Part shown: piece after piece, positions 7,381 through 15,494 of the stretch
How positions within the stretch are numbered: position 1 is the stretch's first letter
Layout of the letters: the number at the start of each line of letters is the position of its first letter
Source: an uncultured Chitinophagaceae bacterium
Lineage (GTDB): Bacteria; Bacteroidota; Bacteroidia; Chitinophagales; Chitinophagaceae
Assembly (NCBI GenBank): GCA_946885665.1
Contig: CAMPGT010000066.1
Location: 1 to 15,575, forward strand
Direction of reading: 5' to 3'
DNA length: 15,575 bases
Made by a program: the position numbers and the translations under genes
Notes under the pieces: generated by a model
What the model was told of the DNA's origin: nothing
Database searches by the model: none
What the model saw: only the letters and a program-made list of their open reading frames with translations

Positions 7381-8623
7381 ACACGCCTCGCCACTCGCCG
7401 TTCTCGGCGGTGTGGATCGTGGCGGCCAGAATGTATATGTGGCAGAAACGGCAAAACAGCTTGCGTTGATGGGTTTCGAGGTCGATATTTTCACCCGAAG
7501 CGAGAATCCCACACAGAAACAGGTCGTTGATTGGCTGCCGGGCATCCGCGTAGTGCATATCAAGGCCGGTACAGCGGATAAAATTGCGAAGGAGCAATTG
7601 CTGGCGCACATGCCCGAATTCAGGGAAGGCATGCTCGATTTTATACTCGGGCAACGAAAGCAATACGCCGTTATTCATGCGCATTTTTTTATGTCGGCGC
7701 TTGTAGCCGCCGACTTGAAAAAGATCCTCGATATTCCCTTTGTGGTCACCTTCCATGCCCTCGGCGTAATACGACGTTTATTCCAGGGTAAAAACGACGA
7801 CTTCCCCGAAGAGAGGATAGCCATCGAAAAAAGGGTGGTACAGGAAGCCGACCAGATCATTGCCGAATGTCCGCAGGACAAATGGGACCTCGTCAAGCAT
7901 TATGACGCGCCCATTGAAAAGATAACGGTGATACCGTGCGGATTCAGCAAAAGTGAATTTTATCCGGTCGACAGGCAGATCGCCCGCCGCACCATCGGCG
8001 TTCGCGACAACGAAAAAATACTGCTCCAACTGGGAAGAATGGTACCGCGGAAAGGTGTAGACAATGTAATAGAGGCTGTGTCGGAATTAAAGAAACGCGG
8101 TTGCGCGTGCCGGTTGATTGTTGTGGGGGGAGAATCGGAAACTCCTGCCCGGGATGCGGAGATCGTACGGCTGAAGGAAATTGCGCGTGCCGGAGATGTC
8201 AGCGAACGGGTGTTGTTTACCGGAAGAAGAGACCGGGATGCCCTTAAATTCTATTACTCGGCAGCCGACGTTTTCATCACAACGCCGTGGTATGAACCGT
8301 TCGGCATTACGCCGCTCGAGGCTATGGCATGTGGCACACCTGTAATCGGCTCGAATGTTGGAGGAATTAAGTTCAGCGTACTGGATGGGGAAACGGGATA
8401 CCTGGTACCACCGGCAAACGCAGGTGCGCTCGCGGATAAATTATCCCTCCTATTGAACGATGCGGAGCTGTGCAGCACGATGAGCCGTAACGCGCTCAGC
8501 CGGGTGCATGAATTGTTTACCTGGGAAAAAGTATGCAACGAGCTTGGCGCCCTGTACGGACAGGTAATCGGATCTGTGTATGCGTTGAAAAATATCGACT
8601 ATAAAATCGGCAAAGCTGTTTAA
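7352..8623 (+). CDS. GT4 glycosyltransferase, sucrose-phosphate-synthase/MshA-like
   Basis: This is a 423-residue GT-B enzyme. The N-terminus contains SEHASPLAVLGGVDRGGQN, the glycine-rich loop typical of the sucrose-phosphate-synthase and MshA-like branch of GT4. The C-terminal nucleotide-sugar site is complete: GRMVPRKGVDNVIEA, then EPFGITPLEAMACG with E315 and E323 as the E-x7-E pair. It is a retaining transferase and probably cytoplasmic. The start overlaps the previous gene by 29 bases in another frame, consistent with translational coupling. The ATG is fixed by the conserved KKQIAFISEHASP beginning. The donor sugar is not determined; despite the family name a role in sucrose synthesis is unlikely in this context. 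The next gene follows after 19 bases. Confidence 0.93.
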   Translation: MKKQIAFISEHASPLAVLGGVDRGGQNVYVAETAKQLALMGFEVDIFTRSENPTQKQVVDWLPGIRVVHIKAGTADKIAKEQLLAHMPEFREGMLDFILGQRKQYAVIHAHFFMSALVAADLKKILDIPFVVTFHALGVIRRLFQGKNDDFPEERIAIEKRVVQEADQIIAECPQDKWDLVKHYDAPIEKITVIPCGFSKSEFYPVDRQIARRTIGVRDNEKILLQLGRMVPRKGVDNVIEAVSELKKRGCACRLIVVGGESETPARDAEIVRLKEIARAGDVSERVLFTGRRDRDALKFYYSAADVFITTPWYEPFGITPLEAMACGTPVIGSNVGGIKFSVLDGETGYLVPPANAGALADKLSLLLNDAELCSTMSRNALSRVHELFTWEKVCNELGALYGQVIGSVYALKNIDYKIGKAV

Positions 8624-8642
8624 CCGCAAAAATCAATAACTG

Positions 8643-9266
8643 ATGAAATTCAAAGCTGTATTCCTCGACAAAGACGGTACCATCATTCCCGACGTGCCCT
8701 ATAATGTAGACGTTAGCAAAATCAGTTTAAGCGAGTCGGTAGTAGAGGGACTGCAACTGTTGCAGTCTGGCGCTTACCTGCTCGTGGTTGTTTCTAACCA
8801 ATCGGGTGTGGCCTATGGCTATTTCAACACGCAGGAGGTGGAGAATGTGCGCAGCGCCCTTGCAGAGAAATGTGCAAGCCTGGGCATCTATCTCGATGGC
8901 TTCTATTACTGTCCCCACCATCCCGAAGGCGCCGCTGGTCCGTACAAAAAAGAATGTGACTGCCGAAAACCGCAGCCAGGCTTGCTTTTAAAGGCCTCAT
9001 CGGATATGAACATCGATCTTTCTTCATCATGGATGATCGGCGACATATTGAACGATGTGGAAGCAGGCAACCGTGCGGGATGTCGAACAATATTAATCAA
9101 TAACGGAAACGAAACGGAATGGCAGACGGGCGCCATGAGAGAGCCGAAATACAAGGCAAAAGATTTTGCTGACGCCGCCAGGTATATCATTTCAGCAAAC
9201 AAGAAGAGAAAAGATGGAAAGAAAGTGGAGCGGCATAAAAAATATCTTATGCATCAGGCTGGATAA
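8643..9266 (+). CDS. gmhB: HAD-IIIA phosphatase, D,D-heptose 1,7-bisphosphate 7-phosphatase-like
   Basis: This is a 207-residue GmhB/histidinol-phosphatase-type HAD enzyme. The motif I nucleophile D9 and acid D11 are in FLDKDGT. Motif II is VVSNQSG. The zinc loop has C90 and H92 (CPHHPEG) and C105 and C107 (CDCRKPQPG). Motif IV is MIGDILNDVEAG with D134 and D138. The CxH...CxCRKPxPG loop is characteristic of GmhB, which removes the 7-phosphate of D-glycero-D-manno-heptose 1,7-bisphosphate on the way to nucleotide-activated heptose. The presence of GT9 enzymes nearby supports that role. GmhA and the HldE functions are not in this window. The last 20 or so residues are a lysine-rich tail beyond the usual GmhB end, encoded largely where the gene overlaps the start of the next one. 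A related sugar or histidinol phosphatase cannot be excluded. Confidence 0.85.
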   Translation: MKFKAVFLDKDGTIIPDVPYNVDVSKISLSESVVEGLQLLQSGAYLLVVVSNQSGVAYGYFNTQEVENVRSALAEKCASLGIYLDGFYYCPHHPEGAAGPYKKECDCRKPQPGLLLKASSDMNIDLSSSWMIGDILNDVEAGNRAGCRTILINNGNETEWQTGAMREPKYKAKDFADAARYIISANKKRKDGKKVERHKKYLMHQAG

Positions 9267-10308
9267 CATGGGCGACCTGCTGATGTCGTCGCCCGCGATC
9301 AATGCGCTCAAGGACACATTCAGATGCAGGATCACCGTACTCACCTCCTCAATGGGTGCGAACATAGCACGCCACATCCCGGGCATCGACGAAGTTATCG
9401 TCGCCGATGTGCCTTGGGTAAAATCACATTTGAACGAAGGACTGGCAGACTATTTTCAGTTGGTGGACAGCCTGCGCCGGTTAAGTTTTGATGCGGCGGT
9501 CATCTTCTCCGTATTCAGTCAGAATCCCATGCCCTCCATCATGCTCACCTACCTGGCCGGCATTCCCTTACGGCTGGCTTATTGCCGCGAAAATCCTTAT
9601 CATCTGCTCACCCACTGGTTGCCGGATAAAGAACCGTATCAATTTATCAGGCACCAGGTAGAGCGTGACCTTGAACTGGTGAAATTTATCGGCGCTGCCA
9701 CGCAGTTCACTGACCTCCGCCTTTCCGTTCCCAATCATGCCTATTCCAAGATGTTGGAAAAAATAAAAAATGCCGGACTAAATACTGCCAGGCCGTGGAT
9801 CGTGGTGCATCCCGGAGCGAGTGAAGAAAAAAGAGTTTACCCAAGGGAGCGGTTCAATATCATCCTAAAAAAAATAATTGAAGCTTCCGATGTGCAGATA
9901 CTGCTAACCGGAATGCACAAAGAGAAAGTTCTTACGGAACATCTGCGAAGCGGCATAGCTGAGCGGTCAATTTCTGTTGCTGGATTGCTGACACTCGAAG
10001 AATTTACGGCGCTCATCGACATTTCTCCCGTGGTACTGTCGGTAAATACGGGCACTGTTCATATTGCCGCGGCACTGCAAACGCCGGTTGTCGTGTTGTA
10101 TGCGCTCTCCAATCCACAACACACGCCCTGGAACGTTGCCAGTCATGTTTTCACGTTTCCGGTGATGGAGGAACTGAAAAGTAAAAATGAAGTATTAAGA
10201 TGGATGGACGAAAATGTGATGGATCAGCAAGCAAATTATCCCGATGCCGATGAGGTTGCCCAAAGCGTCATTCAATTGCTGAAAAGCGCTCATCAACTGC
10301 CTGCCTGA
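9214..10308 (+). CDS. GT9 glycosyltransferase (ADP-heptose:LPS heptosyltransferase-like)
   Basis: This protein has 364 residues from the start I prefer. A longer frame opens at 9166, but the ATG at 9214 has the strong purine-rich AAGAAGAGAAAAG directly upstream and places the family opening KNILCIRLDNMGDLLMSSP at the N-terminus, as in WaaC/WaaF/RfaQ. D21 matches the conserved N-terminal Asp of GT9. The C-terminal donor site has VVHPGAS, LLTGMHKE, GLLTLEEF and VNTGTVHIAAAL, the last being a version of the SxDTGxxH block with Asn-Thr. GT9 enzymes are inverting GT-B transferases that usually add heptose from ADP-heptose. With a GmhB-like gene just before it, heptose is the best guess for the donor. 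The gene overlaps gmhB by 53 bases, and its 3' end overlaps the opposing GT9 gene by 41 bases. Confidence 0.9.
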   Translation: MERKWSGIKNILCIRLDNMGDLLMSSPAINALKDTFRCRITVLTSSMGANIARHIPGIDEVIVADVPWVKSHLNEGLADYFQLVDSLRRLSFDAAVIFSVFSQNPMPSIMLTYLAGIPLRLAYCRENPYHLLTHWLPDKEPYQFIRHQVERDLELVKFIGAATQFTDLRLSVPNHAYSKMLEKIKNAGLNTARPWIVVHPGASEEKRVYPRERFNIILKKIIEASDVQILLTGMHKEKVLTEHLRSGIAERSISVAGLLTLEEFTALIDISPVVLSVNTGTVHIAAALQTPVVVLYALSNPQHTPWNVASHVFTFPVMEELKSKNEVLRWMDENVMDQQANYPDADEVAQSVIQLLKSAHQLPA

Positions 10309-11257
10309 CGATTTCGAAAGAATTATTTTTTGTCCAGTCGATCGTGGTGTGCAATTGCGTATTCAATGGCGCCCAACGCCCGGGCTCACCATCCATGCTG
10401 ATTACCACGCTCTTTACTTTGAGCGCCGAAGCGATGTGCGACACGCCCGTGCAATTGCTGATGAGGCCCGCGGAATTTTTGAGCAGCACCGCCAATGCGC
10501 CCAGTGAGGTTTTTCCGGCGGCAACAACGCACTGGTTCACCATATGCGAGGCAACTTCACTGACGATGGGCATTTCTTCTGCGGTGCCGGTGAGCACGAT
10601 CATGTATCCTTTGTAAAAACATTCATCGGCCAGCCGTGCAAAATATTCAGCAGGCCACTGTCTCCATGCACCGCGCGAACCGGCATGCACGCAAATGTAT
10701 TTTTTCGGTTCAACAGGCAGAAAAGCGTTGGCAAATTCTTCTTCATCGTTTTCCGTTACCGGAAATTCAAGCTCGTCGCCGGCAGGCTCCGCGCCGATAT
10801 GTTCCATTAATTTCAAATGGCGATGGATTTCGGAAATACCATCGGGATAAGAAATAAAATAAGGAGAAGAAGGACGATAATCATGTTCTGTATAAAACCC
10901 TCCCGTGTACTTTGCGCCAAGCAATTCAACGAGCGGATTGATGATGGTACCGTTGCCCTGCATCTGCAACGCAAAATCAAATTTTCGCTTAACCATGGAG
11001 GTGATGAACGATGCCGTTGCCGCGGGATCAACAGCTTGCTCAGGCAATCCGGGGTAGCCCGGGAACCAAATAAATTCGTCCAGGTAATTTTTAAAACGCT
11101 GTACGAACGATTTCATCCACGGCATGCCCAATATCGCGATATGCGCATTTGGGAACGACTTGCGCAGTGCGCGGAACGCCGGTACGGAACACAGCAGGTC
11201 GCCCAGTTGAAGCGCCCGCAATATGGCAATGGATTTTATTTCTTCTTTTGCAAACAA
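10268..11257 (-). CDS. GT9 glycosyltransferase (heptosyltransferase-like), second copy
   Basis: This 329-residue protein of the same GT9 family is only distantly similar to its neighbour on the other strand. The opening SIAILRALQLGDLLCSVPAF carries the conserved Asp (D20). The donor half has VHAGSRGAWRQWP, IVLTGTAEE, AGKTSLGALAVLL and NCTGVSHIASAL. No signal peptide or membrane span is seen, so it is likely peripheral at the cytoplasmic face. It is the last gene of the - strand operon (carbamoyltransferase, GT2, GT9), with a 15-base gap after the GT2 gene. Its 3' end runs 41 bases into the facing GT9 gene. The ATG at 11257 is followed by a seven-residue lead before the family motif, which is normal. 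The donor is probably a heptose but is not proven. Confidence 0.9.
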   Translation of the reverse strand: MFAKEEIKSIAILRALQLGDLLCSVPAFRALRKSFPNAHIAILGMPWMKSFVQRFKNYLDEFIWFPGYPGLPEQAVDPAATASFITSMVKRKFDFALQMQGNGTIINPLVELLGAKYTGGFYTEHDYRPSSPYFISYPDGISEIHRHLKLMEHIGAEPAGDELEFPVTENDEEEFANAFLPVEPKKYICVHAGSRGAWRQWPAEYFARLADECFYKGYMIVLTGTAEEMPIVSEVASHMVNQCVVAAGKTSLGALAVLLKNSAGLISNCTGVSHIASALKVKSVVISMDGEPGRWAPLNTQLHTTIDWTKNNSFEIVRQAVDERFSAIE

Positions 11258-11272
11258 GGTTAAGCAAATTGG

Positions 11273-12253
11273 TTAATAAAACAGTACACGATACTTTAAT
11301 GATCCATACAACGTCCAGTAAACAGAAGCGAACGGTATCATCATCGACGTTACCACCATCTCCATGACGTGCCTGAGCGATCGCGACGTTCGCATCAATC
11401 GATGAACGATAAAGGATATCGTAAGGCCAATGTAAACAACGGCGCCTGTTAGCAACAGCGAGTTTTGTTTTAAGATTAATCCCGCGATCATTACCAGGAA
11501 ACCAGTGATGATCAGGTAGTATTTCCATTCAGGTGTTCGCTGTATTCTTTCCCGGAAAAGTGCAGGGTATTTTTTATACAGCAGGGCATTGAACATCGTC
11601 TTCTTTTGTTCTTTCAGGCTTACGCCCCATGCTGCCTTGCGAACAGGGTGCGTGACCACTGCCGTCTGTAGTTTAATGACCGGAACATTATTTTCGAGCA
11701 GCCTGAATTCAAGGTCGCTGTCTTCGCGCCACGCAGTTTTGAAACGCTCATCAAATCCCTGGATCATGTGGAGCGCCTTTTTTGTACATGCGCAATTTGC
11801 GGTAACAAAATCTGCATATGCCAGGTGACTTGTATTCAGTTCAAAATCCGTGGGCACTTCGGGTAAGGGAACCTCCACCTTTCCGGAGAAAGCAATGTTT
11901 TCTGGCTTTCCTGCGGCCACATAAGCGCTCCACAGCGAGGATAACCACGCCGTGTCTGGCAAACAATCGTCGTCGGTAAAAGCCACCAGCGAGCCGTTCG
12001 CGTGTAGCCATCCGCCATTGCGTGCTGTTGCCGGTCCGGAGTTGACGGGCAGCGCCATGTATTGCACATAAGGAAGGATGAGGTGATTGAGTGTGTGCAG
12101 CATGCTGCGTGTTTGATGGTCGGGGCCGTCGCTCACCACGATGATCTCAAAATCATTCAGCGCAAAATCCTGTTTCGCCAGCGCATTGAGGCAATTTTGC
12201 AGGAGTTGCGCCCGCTGATAGGTGGGTATCACCACAGAAATTTTCTTTTTCAT
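11273..12253 (-). CDS. GT2 family glycosyltransferase with C-terminal membrane segments
   Basis: This is a 326-residue GT-A transferase. The N-terminal domain begins ISVVIPTYQRAQLL and continues with IIVVSDG, then NSGPATARNGG and FTDDDCLPD, where D94-D96 form the DxD-type metal and nucleotide-sugar site. WREDSDLEFRLLE (about 175-187) matches the ED acceptor/base motif. Hydrophobic segments near residues 245-262 and 265-284, and perhaps 297-316, should anchor it to the cytoplasmic membrane, which suggests a lipid-linked or membrane-proximal acceptor. The start ATG overlaps the stop of the carbamoyltransferase gene in an ATGA, a four-base overlap typical of translational coupling. Donor and product are not known. 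Confidence 0.92.
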   Translation of the reverse strand: MKKKISVVIPTYQRAQLLQNCLNALAKQDFALNDFEIIVVSDGPDHQTRSMLHTLNHLILPYVQYMALPVNSGPATARNGGWLHANGSLVAFTDDDCLPDTAWLSSLWSAYVAAGKPENIAFSGKVEVPLPEVPTDFELNTSHLAYADFVTANCACTKKALHMIQGFDERFKTAWREDSDLEFRLLENNVPVIKLQTAVVTHPVRKAAWGVSLKEQKKTMFNALLYKKYPALFRERIQRTPEWKYYLIITGFLVMIAGLILKQNSLLLTGAVVYIGLTISFIVHRLMRTSRSLRHVMEMVVTSMMIPFASVYWTLYGSLKYRVLFY

Positions 12254-13893
12254 GCTTTCTCGATTAAAAAAGATCCCATGACAAGCGCATCAAAGGGAGA
12301 TGCCCAGAAACATTCGACGGCATCCCTGGGTGTACATACAATCGGTTTGCCAAGTGTGTTGAACGACGTGTTCACCAGCACCGGCACACCGGTAAGCTGC
12401 CTGAACTCATCCAGCAAATTGTAATAAGCCGGGTGTTGTGCGCTATTGACGGTTTGTATTCGCGCCGTTCCGTCCACGTGCCGCACCGTGGGTATCTTAT
12501 CCGCCTTTTCGGGGCGCACATCGTAGATGAACAGCATGAAAGGCGAACAAGTGGCATTGACGAACCATTCGTTGGCATATTCTTCCATTACGACAGGCGC
12601 CACCGGTCTGAAATCTTCCCTGTCTTTCACTTCATTCAATCTTGCCTGCATGGAAGGGTTGATGGGTGATGCCAGGATGGAGCGGCTGCCGAGTGCCCTC
12701 GGTCCAAATTCCATCCTTCCCTGGAACCAGCCGATGATCTTATCCTGTGCAAGGATTTCGGCGGTTTGTTTGGCAACGTTGCCAAGTTTTTTGAATGGCG
12801 TTTTTGTCCACTTTAAAAATTTCTCGATCTGTTCATCTGTGTATTCAGGTCCCCAGTAAGCATGGTCCATGCGAAATGCGCGCGTATGCGATTTTCTTTC
12901 CTTTGCATCTATCCACAACGCGGCGCCGAGCGCAGTGCCTGAATCGCCGGCCGCCGGTTGTACCCAGATATTTCTGAACGGGCCCTTGTCGCGGATGCGC
13001 GCATTCATCACGCAGTTGAGCGCCACGCCTCCCGCCATACACAAATTTTCCATCCCTGTTTCGTCATGCAGCCAGTTGGTAAGCTGGAGGACCGACTCTT
13101 CCAGCACCAGTTGCAGGGAGTTGGCGATGTTAAAATGAAATTCTGTGAAAGGATCGTCGCGTTTGCGCGGCGCACCGAAATGTTTTTCAAAGTCATCGTT
13201 AGTGATGGTGTACGATCCGTCATTGGTGATATTGATCATCGAGCGGAAGATATCTGCAAAAACGGGTTTGCCGTAACTCGCCAGCGCCATCACTTTGTAT
13301 TCATCAGACGAATGAAGGAAGCCGAGGTAGGTGGTCATCTTTTCATACAAAAGTCCGAGCGAATGCGGCAGTCCCACCTGTCCTATCTGCTGCAGGTCGT
13401 TGCCGCGTCCGATGTAGTAGCTGGTGGTGGCGTACTCACCTCTGCCGTCGATCGTCATCACCGCGGCCTCTTCAAATGGCGAGGCGTGGAAAGCGCTGGC
13501 GGCGTGTGCCAGGTGATGCTCCACATAGCGCCATTTCGATTCAGGGATAACTGTATTGATAAATCGCTTTTGCAGGTGATGCGGATAGCCGTCGCGCAGG
13601 TGGAGCCGCGCATTCGTCACCGCCTGCATGAAAGAAGGATGTTCGGGTGCTCGCAGGAAAGCGGGATCGAAGGAGTAGGCAAAATGATCGACTTCGTTGA
13701 TATGGATGCCAGCCACTTCGAGGCAATAAAAAATACTGTGGAAGGGTATTTCGTAAGTAGAAAAAGGTATGGGCCGTTTGCCGTGCTTGATGTGCGTAAA
13801 ACGTTCATCTTCCGCCGCTGCGAGCAGCTCTCCGTCTTTGAGGATGCATGCTGCAGAGTCGTGAAACGCGGAGTTGATTCCCAATGTGTACAT
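12250..13893 (-). CDS. O-carbamoyltransferase, NodU/CmcH/TobZ family
   Basis: This is a 547-residue, apparently full-length member of the family that transfers a carbamoyl group from carbamoyl phosphate, via carbamoyl-adenylate, to a sugar hydroxyl. The N-terminal Kae1-like (ASKHA) part opens LGINSAFHDSAACIL. It carries EHHLAHAASAFH with H126 and H130 and TIDGRGE with D149 as metal and nucleotide ligands, followed by MAGGVALNCVMN and AGDSGTALGAALW. The C-terminal YrdC-like part, which makes the carbamoyl-adenylate, contains GWFQGRMEFGPRALGSRSIL (near residues 390-410) and PVLVNTSFN. Known family members act on Nod factor (NodU), antibiotics (TobZ, CmcH) and LPS core sugars. The GT9, GT2 and GmhB neighbours point to a sugar acceptor, possibly a heptose. 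It is the first gene of the - strand operon and is divergent from the MFS gene. Confidence 0.95.
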   Translation of the reverse strand: MYTLGINSAFHDSAACILKDGELLAAAEDERFTHIKHGKRPIPFSTYEIPFHSIFYCLEVAGIHINEVDHFAYSFDPAFLRAPEHPSFMQAVTNARLHLRDGYPHHLQKRFINTVIPESKWRYVEHHLAHAASAFHASPFEEAAVMTIDGRGEYATTSYYIGRGNDLQQIGQVGLPHSLGLLYEKMTTYLGFLHSSDEYKVMALASYGKPVFADIFRSMINITNDGSYTITNDDFEKHFGAPRKRDDPFTEFHFNIANSLQLVLEESVLQLTNWLHDETGMENLCMAGGVALNCVMNARIRDKGPFRNIWVQPAAGDSGTALGAALWIDAKERKSHTRAFRMDHAYWGPEYTDEQIEKFLKWTKTPFKKLGNVAKQTAEILAQDKIIGWFQGRMEFGPRALGSRSILASPINPSMQARLNEVKDREDFRPVAPVVMEEYANEWFVNATCSPFMLFIYDVRPEKADKIPTVRHVDGTARIQTVNSAQHPAYYNLLDEFRQLTGVPVLVNTSFNTLGKPIVCTPRDAVECFWASPFDALVMGSFLIEKA

Positions 13894-14039
13894 GCGCCAA
13901 GGGGAACAATTAACATACCATCCGGTAAACTACAAATGTGGGGCGGAAAACGGTACATATTAACCCTTATTGCAACAATAAAAAAGGTAACGGGTGTAGC
14001 AATCCCTTGTAGAAAAGTCAAATTTGCCAACAGAATCCG
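13894..14039. promoter_or_regulatory. Divergent promoter region, carbamoyltransferase / MFS transporter
   Basis: These 146 bases lie between two divergent ATGs, so promoters for both genes are expected here. On the + strand CAAATTTG (14019-14026) differs from TAnnTTTG in the first base, but it lies only 13 bases before the MFS ATG and lacks a TTTG at -33. On the - strand an ATTTG sits just ahead of TAGTTTAC, with no well-spaced partner. Neither is a firm call. The region is otherwise AT-rich with no RNA structure that I recognise. Confidence 0.35.
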
Positions 14040-15494
14040 ATGAAAATAAATATGCTTAAACCCTCCGTATCCCTCACCCCCGAACAGGTACGCTCCGGCC
14101 TCTCGTACGTAACCCGCGATGGATTGTTTACCGAAGCAATGGTGGCCTTTACCGGCGGAACTTTTTTGGTGGCGATGGCGATGCAAATGGGCGCGTCCAA
14201 TGTTCAGATCGGCATCCTCGCGGCGATGCCGACGCTGCTGAACATCCTGCAACTGGTATCTATCTGGCTCGTGCAGAAATACAACAACCGCCGGGCAATT
14301 GCTGTGATCTGTTCGTTCTTCGCGCGCTTTCCGTTGCTGGTGATTGGCTTACTGCCTTTTGTTGTTAGCAAGGAAACCAGTGTTACGGCGCTTATCTTTC
14401 TTTTGTTTTTTCATTATGCGTTTGGGTCGATAGCAGGCGCAAGCTGGAACTCGTGGATGAGGGACCTGGTACCGCAGGAAAAGCTGGGCAGCTTCTTTTC
14501 TTACCGAACCAGGGTGATGCAGATCGTCAACGTTGTGCTCAGCATCCTTACTGCGCTGGCGATCGATTACATCAAGGCGCATTACCCGCAATATGAAACC
14601 GCATCGTACCCGGTTATGTTTCTGATCGGTGGTGTGCTCGGGATGATTTCCATTGTCATGATAGGTAAAGCTGCCGAGCCATTGGGACAGATGCAGAACG
14701 ACCATGTGTACAAATTGATTCGCAAACCTTTTCAGGATAAAAATTTCAGGACGCTGTTGATCTTCAATGCTGCGTGGGCATTTTCGCTCAACCTCGCCAC
14801 GCCGTTCATTGCTGTTTACATGCTGAAAACACTCAGCATCAGTTTATCAACGGTAATTGTGCTCAACATTATTAGTCAGTTGTGCGGTATTGCATTTGTG
14901 AGGGTGTGGGGCAATTACAGTGACCGGTTCAGCAACAAGACGGTAATCAGGATCTGTGGACCGATATACATTGCGTGTATTGCGGGATTCAGTTTTGTAG
15001 GCAACCACGCGCTTACCGTTGCGTTCCTGGTGGTGCTGCACATCGTAAGCGGGATAACGATTGCGGGTATTACGCTGTCGCTCTCGAATATTGGTTACAA
15101 GCTGACGTCGAAAGACGATGCGATGGTGTATTTGACCGCGCGTAATATGGTGAATGCATTCATTCCTGCGCTGGCGCCGATTTTCGGCGGCATGCTCGCT
15201 GATTTGCTTACTGCGAATAATGTGATTGGCAACTATTCATTGAAAGTGCCGATGGGTGGTACGGTAGTGAACGTTTTTCAACTCAGCAACTGGACGCTGT
15301 TCTTTGTGTTCAGCGCCATCCTCGCGACGGTTTCGCTGAGATTTTTGAATAAGGTGAAAGAAGAGGGCGAGGTGCGCCGCGACCGCGTGATGCTGCGCAT
15401 GATGCATGCGATGAAGCTCAGCAATATGACGCGCGAACTGGCAACCGTGAAGGTGCTCAACATTTTTGCGTCGAAAGATAAGAGGCGGGCGTAG
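14040..15494 (+). CDS. MFS transporter
   Basis: This is a 484-residue polytopic membrane protein with about eleven to twelve hydrophobic segments, for example AMVAFTGGTFLVAMAMQMG, SNVQIGILAAMPTLLNI, VICSFFARFPLLVIGLLPFV and the C-terminal LSNWTLFFVFSAILATV. The cytoplasmic loop WNSWMRDLVPQEKLGSFFSY after the fourth segment and the loop VWGNYSDRFSNKTVIR in the second half are in the places where MFS proteins carry their conserved charged G-x3-D-R-type loops. The substrate is unknown. The gene is divergent from the carbamoyltransferase gene and has its own start region. It might export a product of the locus, or a sugar, or be unrelated. A second ATG four codons in (14052) is an alternative start. 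The C-terminus ends in a basic, probably cytoplasmic tail of about 50 residues. Confidence 0.88.
   Translation: MKINMLKPSVSLTPEQVRSGLSYVTRDGLFTEAMVAFTGGTFLVAMAMQMGASNVQIGILAAMPTLLNILQLVSIWLVQKYNNRRAIAVICSFFARFPLLVIGLLPFVVSKETSVTALIFLLFFHYAFGSIAGASWNSWMRDLVPQEKLGSFFSYRTRVMQIVNVVLSILTALAIDYIKAHYPQYETASYPVMFLIGGVLGMISIVMIGKAAEPLGQMQNDHVYKLIRKPFQDKNFRTLLIFNAAWAFSLNLATPFIAVYMLKTLSISLSTVIVLNIISQLCGIAFVRVWGNYSDRFSNKTVIRICGPIYIACIAGFSFVGNHALTVAFLVVLHIVSGITIAGITLSLSNIGYKLTSKDDAMVYLTARNMVNAFIPALAPIFGGMLADLLTANNVIGNYSLKVPMGGTVVNVFQLSNWTLFFVFSAILATVSLRFLNKVKEEGEVRRDRVMLRMMHAMKLSNMTRELATVKVLNIFASKDKRRA

Noticed and set aside
9166..9213. Upstream start adding 16 residues to the first GT9 enzyme
   Set aside because: The ATG at 9214 has a much better purine-rich upstream sequence and gives the usual short lead before the family motif. 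The upstream piece lies deep inside gmhB.
11091..11528. 145-codon - strand frame across the GT2/GT9 boundary, and 148-codon + strand frame at 10817-11263
   Set aside because: Both are out of frame or antisense to the GT2 and GT9 genes, which have clear motifs. Neither translation shows a domain.
12958..14043. A 361-codon open frame on the + strand across the carbamoyltransferase gene
   Set aside because: It is antisense to a gene with clear, full-length family motifs. Its translation shows no recognisable domain and has the His/Arg-rich look of antisense frames. It ends just inside the MFS gene start.
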